Positions 16,116-22,113 of a stretch of 29,589 nucleotides of DNA are shown piece by piece. The translations under genes and the position numbers were made by a program. The first letter of the stretch is position 1. Each line of letters opens with the position of its first letter. The stretch comes from a virus: IMG/VR virus record IMGVR_UViG_3300043409_002098, positions 1 to 29,589 of that record; one strand, written 5' to 3'. The notes below the pieces were generated by a model, which did no database searches, was not told the DNA's origin, and worked only from the letters and a program-made list of their open reading frames with translations.

Positions 16116-16376
16116 TTAATCTTTTCCTACTCGTCTATCATAATTCTTATTTGAATAATACGTTTTCATCTCTGCTTCAAGTCTGTAATTACTGCTTTCA
16201 TAGGAATCATCATCATACTCTTCTTCTTGTAGCTTTGCGTAAGCATCTATTTCTCTAACTCTTGCAGCAAAGTTACTGCTACTGTATTTTACCCAAAAGA
16301 TAATAATGGGTGGAATCACAAATGCTGCAGGGATACATACAAACATAAGAAACTCAATGTAGTTCATAGCTATCAT
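16116..16376 (-). CDS. small membrane-anchored protein (86 aa)
   Basis: 86 residues starting at an ATG that overlaps the upstream stop by one base (TAATG). A single hydrophobic segment at about 5-28 (IEFLMFVCIPAAFVIPPIII) is followed by an acidic, Tyr/Ser-rich cytoplasmic-like tail (LQEEEYDDDSYESSNYRLEA). It is the last gene of the leftward block before the terminator. No family recognised; a membrane-tethered phage regulator or superinfection factor is only a guess. Confidence 0.8.
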   Translation of the reverse strand: MIAMNYIEFLMFVCIPAAFVIPPIIIFWVKYSSSNFAARVREIDAYAKLQEEEYDDDSYESSNYRLEAEMKTYYSNKNYDRRVGKD

Positions 16377-16840
16377 TACTTACCATCCTTTGAATTTGGT
16401 GTTGGCCATTTGTAAGGTAGATCAGGTGACACTTCAGGCCAATACTGTCTATAATGGCTAGGTAACTTACGAAGTAAATTTGACTTATGTGATTCCATCA
16501 CTTCGGGGTCATCTAACCATTCAGGCAACTCTATTTCTGACCAAACAACATTAGGTGTCAGCAACCGTGAGTCAGCACACTTTCCTAATATCTTTACAGC
16601 ACAAGTATCTTTGTAACCCAGTGAAGTCCACACTTTGCAAATTTCAAGTGTGTACTTAACAAGTGCTTGTTCATAACCTTTCCACATTTTTACTGCTGGA
16701 TGGTTTGACCAACCACTGCTGTAACCAAGCAAGTCATTAATGATTTGCATACCTTCAACTCTTTGCTTACCCAACCGCTGTCGGTCAAGCACCATGGCAT
16801 TACCAGTAAAGTCACTTCCGTGTGGTACAAATGTTTGCAT
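16376..16840 (-). CDS. pyrimidine-dimer DNA glycosylase family protein
   Basis: 154 residues. MQTFVPHGSDFTGNAMVLD, then RLGKQRVEG, HPAVKMWKGYEQALVKYTLE and LGYKDT match the actinobacterial MSMEG_6728-like branch of the family related to T4 endonuclease V, with Glu29 in the RLGKQRVE helix as candidate catalytic acid. T4 endonuclease V uses Thr2 as nucleophile; here position 2 is Gln and position 3 Thr, so the chemistry may differ. The probable role is repair of UV damage in phage DNA. It is coupled to the microprotein upstream and the membrane protein downstream through TAATG overlaps. Confidence 0.8.
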   Translation of the reverse strand: MQTFVPHGSDFTGNAMVLDRQRLGKQRVEGMQIINDLLGYSSGWSNHPAVKMWKGYEQALVKYTLEICKVWTSLGYKDTCAVKILGKCADSRLLTPNVVWSEIELPEWLDDPEVMESHKSNLLRKLPSHYRQYWPEVSPDLPYKWPTPNSKDGK

Positions 16841-16914
16841 TATTCATCTCCGTTTATTTGATCTGCTATGTAATAAAAAATTACGCATAAAATAATTACC
16901 ATTACTATCCACAT
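16840..16914 (-). CDS. 24-residue membrane microprotein
   Basis: 24 residues: MWIVMVIILCVIFYYIAD, then a polar QINGDE end. An AAAGGAG lies eight bases ahead of the ATG, the start is one base after the HNH stop, and the stop overlaps the glycosylase start as TAATG. The hydrophobic run could span the membrane once. The precise fit between two genes argues that it is real rather than chance. Function unknown. Confidence 0.65.
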   Translation of the reverse strand: MWIVMVIILCVIFYYIADQINGDE

Positions 16915-16915
16915 A

Positions 16916-17386
16916 TCACAACTCCTTTTGTAAAGTATCGGGATCGTAACCAATATCAGTAAGGAACTCACGCAGTCTTTTTATTTCTGCGTTGAGTGCA
17001 TGATACAGGTGCTGTCTTTCAATGTTCTCAATGAGAGCAACTTTTTCTAAATGCTCAGGGTTACAACATAGTGTGTTTCTACACAAGTGGTCAAGTGTTT
17101 CGGCCTTAGTTAAAGACACATGCCTATGTTGCTCATATGACCATCTATGAGATTGGAATGCTTTATTTCCAATGTACATACGGCCATATCCTTTGTCAAC
17201 GGTTCCTGTCCATGTCCAGCAACCATTCTCTTCTTTCTTTATGTTCTTCCAGAACTTATCTTCCGGAAGTTGTGACTTCTCAATGACATGCAACTTACCA
17301 TCACGCTTTAATTGCTTGTAATGGGCGGCGCATAATCCTTTAGCCACAGTTTTTTCACTACATAATGGGCCACGGCATAGGCTCAT
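16916..17386 (-). CDS. HNH endonuclease with N-terminal zinc finger
   Basis: 156 residues with AAAGGAG ahead of the ATG. Cys4, Cys9, Cys19 and His22 form an N-terminal zinc site. The HNH_3 pattern follows: GCWTWTG (55-61), YGR, HRWSYE (80-85), then LDHLCRNTLCCNPEHLE with His100 and the Asn109/His112 pair. A helical tail (EIKRLREFLTDIG) ends it. Such free-standing HNH enzymes are usually mobile homing-type nickases in phages. It follows a terminator and may have its own promoter, consistent with an inserted unit. Confidence 0.9.
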   Translation of the reverse strand: MSLCRGPLCSEKTVAKGLCAAHYKQLKRDGKLHVIEKSQLPEDKFWKNIKKEENGCWTWTGTVDKGYGRMYIGNKAFQSHRWSYEQHRHVSLTKAETLDHLCRNTLCCNPEHLEKVALIENIERQHLYHALNAEIKRLREFLTDIGYDPDTLQKEL

Positions 17387-17396
17387 AGTTTTCTCC

Positions 17397-17423
17397 TTTG
17401 GACGGCATCACGCTTGCGACGAG
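17397..17423. repeat. 27-base dispersed element, copy 2
   Basis: TTTGGACG, CACG and TTGCGAC at the same spacing as copy 1 (16082-16108). This copy forms the 5' leader of the HNH gene and overlaps its ribosome-site end. Confidence 0.7.
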
Positions 17424-17450
17424 TATAAGTCTACACCAGCCACGAAAAAT
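17422..17450 (-). promoter_or_regulatory. possible promoter for HNH gene
   Basis: On the minus strand TATACT (17427-17422) lies about 40 bases before the HNH start, just after a terminator. No convincing -35 is present (the best is the ATTTTT-like run near 17445-17450), so the call rests on the -10 and position. Confidence 0.35.
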
Positions 17451-17478
17451 TGGGCATAAATAAAAAACAAAAAAAAAG

Positions 17479-17523
17479 TAACCCCGAGCGGAGCCACTGG
17501 GTTGTGACTCACGCTCGGGGTTA
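17479..17523 (-). terminator. strong leftward terminator after WhiB #2
   Basis: TAACCCCGAGCG (17479-17490) and CGCTCGGGGTTA (17512-17523) form a perfect 12-pair stem with a 21-base loop. Leftward transcripts then read a U-rich run (complement of the A run at 17461-17477). It ends the long leftward operon. Confidence 0.92.
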
Positions 17524-17529
17524 TGTTTG

Positions 17530-17790
17530 TTACTTGTGTGTTATGTACTCAAATTTGATGCCTAGTTCTTTACGTATTTTCTTCCGCTCCCTAGAAGACT
17601 TGCCACCAAAGATTCCGTAGGTATCATATATTGGGTTTATGCGTACAGCTTCAGCTAAACACTCTTCACTAACTGGGCATGTACTACATACCTTTTTTGC
17701 TTCTCTGCTTGACTCTCCTTTTACAAGAAAAAATCTATCTATAGGCATACCTAAGCATGCCGCCATAGAACGCCATTCTTTATTTTCCAT
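17530..17790 (-). CDS. whiB-like: WhiB-family Fe-S transcription regulator #2
   Basis: 86 residues, a compact Wbl protein: Cys12, C35-x2-C38-x5-C44, then YGIFGG (58-63) and a basic end (KSSRERKKIRKELG). The Trp of the classical G[VI]WGG turn is replaced by Phe. All four cluster cysteines are present. It likely binds host sigma factor like other WhiB proteins; its short basic tail is suited to DNA contact. It is the last gene of the long leftward operon, right before a strong terminator, and opposite in orientation to WhiB #1, which suggests timing-specific switching; that is inference. Confidence 0.92.
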   Translation of the reverse strand: MENKEWRSMAACLGMPIDRFFLVKGESSREAKKVCSTCPVSEECLAEAVRINPIYDTYGIFGGKSSRERKKIRKELGIKFEYITHK

Positions 17791-17796
17791 AGTTTC

Positions 17797-18006
17797 TCAC
17801 AGTTCTATTTTGTAGAGTCTTTTGAAGTCTCTTCTTATTGGATGAAACGCAGACTCAGTGGCATGAGTTGTATACGCCGGCCCATCAATGTGAGCCGGCG
17901 GTACAATTACATACGTTCCTGATTTATTTTGGGTGACGTTAAACCCTAAGTCTTTTATTTCTTTAAACAATTTCCTCATTGACGTTGACTGATGTTGTCG
18001 TGTCAT
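17797..18006 (-). CDS. HicA-like small protein
   Basis: 69 residues from the ATG at 18006, preceded at nine bases by AAAGG. The core (MRKLFKEIKDLGFNVTQNKS, GTYVIVPP, then a basic end with RRDFKRLY) follows the HicA order of helix, two to three strands and helix, a double-stranded-RNA-binding-like fold. The catalytic His of HicA toxins, usually in a GSH motif, is replaced (KSGTY), so it may be an inactive RNA-binding relative. No HicB antitoxin is adjacent. An alternative start is 17979. It overlaps the upstream Cys-cluster gene by 44 bases. Confidence 0.6.
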   Translation of the reverse strand: MTRQHQSTSMRKLFKEIKDLGFNVTQNKSGTYVIVPPAHIDGPAYTTHATESAFHPIRRDFKRLYKIEL

Positions 18007-18358
18007 TGCGCCTAACCTTTCTATTAGATGCACAATCGGAGCACAAGGTTTTGATCCATCGCTCCTCACGATCTAACTTACCAGGATCACCGCATCGTTC
18101 ACAAGTCACTGCACTTATTTCTTCTGCTTGTCTGATACAGCTATTTATTTCTGTTTTGTCAGTAAGACTGCTGTGCATGTAATACCTAAGTGTTCCAAAC
18201 TTTTCTTTGATTTGATGTATTACATAATCTGGATCAATAGTTATAAGTTTGTTATGACAGTCAATGATAATCTTATCCCAACCTTGTTCGGGAAAAGATG
18301 CAGTAAAATCACAGTGCACCCTGTTGGCTAAGTCTTCAAGTCCCGGTCGCAATTGCAT
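17963..18358 (-). CDS. phage zinc-ribbon protein with KEKFGTLRYY motif (131 aa)
   Basis: 131 residues. The middle holds IHQIKEKFGTLRYYMH and the end has CERCGDPG and LCSDC, giving a four-Cys zinc ribbon. This combination recurs in many phage proteins annotated only as hypothetical. The N-terminal GLEDLANRV and FPEQGWDKII regions look like a small alpha/beta lead-in. The start overlaps the upstream stop by one base (TGATG). Function not known; nucleic-acid or protein binding is likely. Confidence 0.8.
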   Translation of the reverse strand: MQLRPGLEDLANRVHCDFTASFPEQGWDKIIIDCHNKLITIDPDYVIHQIKEKFGTLRYYMHSSLTDKTEINSCIRQAEEISAVTCERCGDPGKLDREERWIKTLCSDCASNRKVRRNDTTTSVNVNEEIV

Positions 18359-18897
18359 CAGTCACCACCATGTCTGGCCATTATGACATCCAGTGTGTCT
18401 TGTACTACTTTGGAAGCTTGCTCGTACACATGAGGTTTGTGAATACCATTAATAGAGCATTCTAGTTGTAATGCAAACAACTTAAGGGCCAAGAGTAAAT
18501 CTCCGCCTGCTTCATCTGGGGATATTAGTTCAGGACCTTGCACGTATTCCTCGTCTTGATAATCCCAGGTACCAACATGCAGAATGTTATGGCTTTCAAC
18601 GATAAACAACAAGAAGATTTTCTTTTCTTCCATTGTGTCAGGGTTGCGACCTTTGCCTGGGGCAATGTAGGCATACTTACAACAGCCTTCCATCATAGGT
18701 ATATGTAATGAAAGAAACTTTAATAACCTATAAGTATCTCCATCACCAAAAGGCACTGTTGAAAGTGGAGCACCGAACAGCTCTTTTTCCATGTCTTTGA
18801 TAGGTAAAAGGAACGGCATGAGTTCATCGTGTATGTCTTTACTTGTCTTTTGTTTAAGATCAAGAAGCATATCTTTGAGAGTGTCAACGGTAATCAC
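18358..18897 (-). CDS. hypothetical protein (179 aa)
   Basis: 179 residues. The N-terminus is helical (TLKDMLLDLKQKTSKDIHDE); a central mixed region carries GDGDTYRLLKFLSLHIPMM and IFLLFIVESHNILHVGTW; the C-terminus is helical again. The hydrophobic stretches look like a buried core rather than membrane helices. No motif recognised. The start overlaps the upstream stop as ATGA and the stop overlaps the downstream start, so translation is coupled on both sides. Confidence 0.8.
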   Translation of the reverse strand: MITVDTLKDMLLDLKQKTSKDIHDELMPFLLPIKDMEKELFGAPLSTVPFGDGDTYRLLKFLSLHIPMMEGCCKYAYIAPGKGRNPDTMEEKKIFLLFIVESHNILHVGTWDYQDEEYVQGPELISPDEAGGDLLLALKLFALQLECSINGIHKPHVYEQASKVVQDTLDVIMARHGGD

Positions 18898-19478
18898 TTG
18901 TCCCCCTCCTCTTCATTGATCTGCTTGAGAAGCTCTTCAAGGCTACTGAATACACCAGATAGTTCATTGGCGTTCATCTCTGCTTCTATAGCAGCAAGCT
19001 CTAGTTCAATCTTGCTGTTCTTGTCATGACGATCTTCAAGCATGTTGTTGAACTCTTCTGCCATTTTTATTAACTCTTCAGGCATATCTAATTCTTCAAC
19101 GCTGTCAATGCTGTCAAAGGTTTCTTTAAGTTCCATGTGTTCTTGGAAATTTTCATAAGCAAGTCGACGAGCACCTTCTGGATCGTCCACAAACGTTCTA
19201 TCTTGATAGATATACTGCCCCAATCTTGCATACATAGCAGTGTCTTCAATAGACAAACCAGTTTGACGTTGTAGTTCTTCCGTGAACTGATCCATTTCTT
19301 TTTCAACAATCTTTGGGTTCTTATGATCATTGAGATAACTCAGCATCATTCCCTTGGTAAAATCAGATGTTACATGAAACATCCAAAGGTAGTCATGAGT
19401 TGTGTCACAAGTTTGCCATTCTTGTGGGGTGGCTGGTGATTTACCATGTTCTTCAAACACTCCGTGATAATTAAACAT
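18894..19478 (-). CDS. acidic helical hypothetical protein (194 aa)
   Basis: 194 residues, strongly acidic and mostly helical, with probable coiled coil near the end (NSKIELELAAIEAEMNANEL). The N-terminus contains Trp/His-rich TCDTTHDYLWMFHVTSDFTK. An AAGGAGC site precedes the ATG. The overlap with the next gene is ATGA. Acidic proteins of this sort can be DNA mimics or subunits of complexes, but no similarity is recognised and no such role is claimed. Confidence 0.8.
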   Translation of the reverse strand: MFNYHGVFEEHGKSPATPQEWQTCDTTHDYLWMFHVTSDFTKGMMLSYLNDHKNPKIVEKEMDQFTEELQRQTGLSIEDTAMYARLGQYIYQDRTFVDDPEGARRLAYENFQEHMELKETFDSIDSVEELDMPEELIKMAEEFNNMLEDRHDKNSKIELELAAIEAEMNANELSGVFSSLEELLKQINEEEGDK

Positions 19479-19498
19479 TATTGCTCCTTGTTGTTGGG

Positions 19499-19708
19499 TT
19501 AGTTGTTGTCGGTTTCATATTCGTAATACCATTCCTTATTGCACTCGGGGCAGGCTACATCCCCACTTTCTGTTCCACGGTTTAAAGTAACTTCTGCTTC
19601 AAAATCTATGTTGCAGTCGTCACAGTAAACCATTGTGGTTGTGTCTTCGTCGTACCAACCAGGTATATCACTTTCGTAACAACCATCGGGCATGTTGTAT
19701 CCAGGCAT
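19499..19708 (-). CDS. small zinc-ribbon protein (69 aa)
   Basis: 69 residues, acidic and Tyr-rich, with CDDC and CPEC pairs separated by about 20 residues: a minimal zinc ribbon. The end (EWYYEYETDNN) is aromatic and acidic. It starts two bases after the upstream stop. One of several tiny zinc-ribbon genes in this operon; function unknown. Confidence 0.78.
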   Translation of the reverse strand: MPGYNMPDGCYESDIPGWYDEDTTTMVYCDDCNIDFEAEVTLNRGTESGDVACPECNKEWYYEYETDNN

Positions 19709-19710
19709 GT

Positions 19711-19998
19711 TTACTCACTTCCTAGTTCTTTGATTGCGTTTACCCATGCTAAGGTAGACAACTCTTCTAATTGCTTAGTTGCTACTTCAATGAGTTGCTT
19801 TAGAACATCAGCAAGGTTGGGGCCATCGCTGTTCTCCTTGAAGAACACACTTACTGAGTGATCTCCTGCATTTAATTGCAATGTTCGGAATGGCATAGCA
19901 GAAAGAACAGGGTCTGTAAAGTCCCTAAACTCCATGCTCACTTTGCTATCACCACGTAGGTGAACGGTTGTTGATGTGCTTGTGTGGTCATAACTCAT
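19711..19998 (-). CDS. hypothetical protein (95 aa)
   Basis: 95 residues with a beta-rich first half (STSTTVHLRGDSKVSMEFRD, then FRTLQLNAGDHSVSVFF) and a helical second half (NLADVLKQLIEVATKQLEEL). No cysteines, membrane helices or known motif. It sits between the zinc-ribbon gene and the coiled-coil gene, with a gap of nine bases upstream. Confidence 0.78.
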   Translation of the reverse strand: MSYDHTSTSTTVHLRGDSKVSMEFRDFTDPVLSAMPFRTLQLNAGDHSVSVFFKENSDGPNLADVLKQLIEVATKQLEELSTLAWVNAIKELGSE

Positions 19999-20007
19999 TT
20001 TGTTTCC

Positions 20008-20364
20008 TCACTTAACTCGTAGTTGTTTGTATTCGGTCTTCTTGGTTACTTGATCAACCACATCAGTCTTGATGGTGCCCATTTTAACGGCGGCATCAAT
20101 CAAGGCTGTATCAACGGTTGGCTTTGTAATCTTGTTAAACACTGCGGCGCTAACCATATCTTTCAATGCAATTGCATCGAATGATCTGCGAGCGTTGACT
20201 TGCAATTCAATTACATTCTTATCAATCTCAATTGACTTAAGACCGGTTGAAAACATAAACTCTTTGAGCTTTGAATCTAGCTCATCAAATTCAGCTTGGA
20301 GAGCAGCAAGTTGTTGCTTCTTATCCAACCATTCCTTACCTAAATTGAATTGGTTAACCTTCAT
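20008..20364 (-). CDS. coiled-coil phage protein (118 aa)
   Basis: 118 residues. A long N-terminal amphipathic helix (EWLDKKQQLAALQAEFDELD) likely forms a coiled coil. It leads to a small mixed region with ELQVNARRSFDAIALKDMVS and KKTEYKQLRVK. I recognise the style from phage genes beside helicases and recombination proteins, but no function is named. The start overlaps the helicase stop as ATGA, so the two are coupled and may act together. Confidence 0.78.
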   Translation of the reverse strand: MKVNQFNLGKEWLDKKQQLAALQAEFDELDSKLKEFMFSTGLKSIEIDKNVIELQVNARRSFDAIALKDMVSAAVFNKITKPTVDTALIDAAVKMGTIKTDVVDQVTKKTEYKQLRVK

Positions 20365-21833
20365 GGATTTACCTTCTTTCGTTTGTAGGAGTCAAGTACT
20401 CCGTTTTGGATTGTTTCAAGTAACACTTCGGCTTCCCCATCAATAAGTATTCCTGTTGAGAACGCCTTATCTTCAAGTACACCCCACAATCTTTCATCAA
20501 TTGTTTGGCGACCCTCTATATGACACAGCGGAATGGTAACGCATACATCCATTGACTGTGAAATTCTGTGGACTCTATCCTCTGCTTGTTTGAGCGAGGC
20601 AGGGTTCCACGGTAACTGCGCAATAATTGTTCTGTGGTTTACATTAATACCATTACCAGTAAGAGTCAAGCCCGTACCAGCAGATATTATTTGACCTACC
20701 ATAACTCTTGAAGCGCCATTATTAAAGTCATTAACTGATTTATGTTTAGCAGTTTCTGACATGCCACCACGTACTTCACAAACTGTGTATTTGTTAAGCC
20801 CAGCAACTAAAGCATCCATAGTATCTACATGCTCAGCAACTATGAATACCCCACCAGGTTCGTTATCTAATATTTCAGATACAAACTTAATGATTGAGTC
20901 AACCTTAGCTTTACCTACATGCTTACGCAAAAAACCAAGTCGTACTAATGCATATGCTCTTTCGGCCCCAGTCGTATCCTTATCTAATGATTCAAGCCAT
21001 GCAATCAAATCATTCTCGCATGCTATGTAATCGTCAACAGCGGTGCCGGTGCCTTCAAGAACAACTGTAGTTCTTGTTTTTGTAGGTAAATCTAGTACTT
21101 CATCTCTCTTACGCCTAAACATAAAAGAAGCATGCATTCTATTTTTGAGGTCTAGATCATTAGTGGATACTCTTCCTACTTTCTTACCATTAATAATCAC
21201 TCCAGACCAAGGGGCATAATGTTGCCAAAAGTGGCCAATGCCCCCTACTCCTTGCCATGCATTGGGGCCAAGAGTATCTATCTGTGTAACCAACTCCATG
21301 TTACGCCCATTAGGAGCAGGCGTTCCTGACATAAGAACACGTATTGCATTAGTGGGCATGTACTGACTAAGGCTTATCAAGGCTTTAGTACGCTTGGAAT
21401 TGTTCTTAAAGAAATGGGCTTCATCAACTATGAGAGCGTCTATTTCTCCCATAAGAACTAAAACCCATTGCGCTAGAACTGCATTACCAATTATGTATAC
21501 ATCGGCATCTGGCAAACTAATTGGAGATTTGCCACGCAGAACAGCAACCTTTATTCTCTTATTGAACTTACCAAATTCTGTTACCCAATTTAATATAAGA
21601 CTGGGGGGAACTATGATAAGTACTTTTTGCTGCAGCTGCTCAACTAAAGCTGAAGCAACTGCTATCGCTACTGCTGTTTTTCCCAATCCCATATCTAAAG
21701 CTAAGTAAGATTGTTGTTTATCAACAGCCCATTGAAACGCTTCTATCTGATAATCAAATAGATTGATGTCAAGGGTAGGCAGATATAGCGAATTGGACGC
21801 TGGCACGTTTGCCGAACTGAGTTGTCCACTCAT
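20361..21833 (-). CDS. SNF2-type DNA helicase/ATPase
   Basis: 490 residues, a complete superfamily 2 core: FDYQIEAFQWAV (Q-motif region), DMGLGKT with Lys52 (I), DEAH at 137-140 (II), MSGTPAPNGR at 168 (III), and QAEDRVHRISQ at 416-426 (VI). The last is characteristic of SNF2/Rad54/SMARCAL1-like proteins. It should be a DNA translocase that remodels forks or protein-DNA complexes in phage replication or recombination. The start overlaps a 91-residue gene as ATGA and the stop overlaps the coiled-coil gene likewise, next to the AAA+/VWA pair. Confidence 0.95.
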   Translation of the reverse strand: MSGQLSSANVPASNSLYLPTLDINLFDYQIEAFQWAVDKQQSYLALDMGLGKTAVAIAVASALVEQLQQKVLIIVPPSLILNWVTEFGKFNKRIKVAVLRGKSPISLPDADVYIIGNAVLAQWVLVLMGEIDALIVDEAHFFKNNSKRTKALISLSQYMPTNAIRVLMSGTPAPNGRNMELVTQIDTLGPNAWQGVGGIGHFWQHYAPWSGVIINGKKVGRVSTNDLDLKNRMHASFMFRRKRDEVLDLPTKTRTTVVLEGTGTAVDDYIACENDLIAWLESLDKDTTGAERAYALVRLGFLRKHVGKAKVDSIIKFVSEILDNEPGGVFIVAEHVDTMDALVAGLNKYTVCEVRGGMSETAKHKSVNDFNNGASRVMVGQIISAGTGLTLTGNGINVNHRTIIAQLPWNPASLKQAEDRVHRISQSMDVCVTIPLCHIEGRQTIDERLWGVLEDKAFSTGILIDGEAEVLLETIQNGVLDSYKRKKVNP

Positions 21834-22105
21834 TCTTCCTCCGGAATGTACAGTGGTTCACCCATGTCATTCAGGTAAATTAAACTTGTGGCGTCAGTGG
21901 GATGACCCCACTGACAACCAAAGTCTTCCGATGCCCAACCAGCGATAACGCTTAGTACGTCATCAATGGTTGGGTTTGGGAACTCTCCGTCCATCTGCAT
22001 AGCAGACAGTACACGTTCAACGTCATACCTAATTACTTTTACTACCTGTATAACAGTAGGTAGTTCTTCTTCTGATTCAATGTCAGAAACGTCTGACCAT
22101 TCCAT
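21830..22105 (-). CDS. acidic hypothetical protein (91 aa)
   Basis: 91 residues, very acidic at both ends (MEWSDVSDIESEEELPTVIQ; LYIPEEE) with helical VKVIRYDVERVLSAMQMDGE between. No metal or enzyme motif. It lies between the VWA protein and the helicase, overlapping the helicase start as ATGA. An adaptor between the two is possible but unsupported beyond position. Confidence 0.78.
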   Translation of the reverse strand: MEWSDVSDIESEEELPTVIQVVKVIRYDVERVLSAMQMDGEFPNPTIDDVLSVIAGWASEDFGCQWGHPTDATSLIYLNDMGEPLYIPEEE

Positions 22106-22113
22106 ATGACCTC

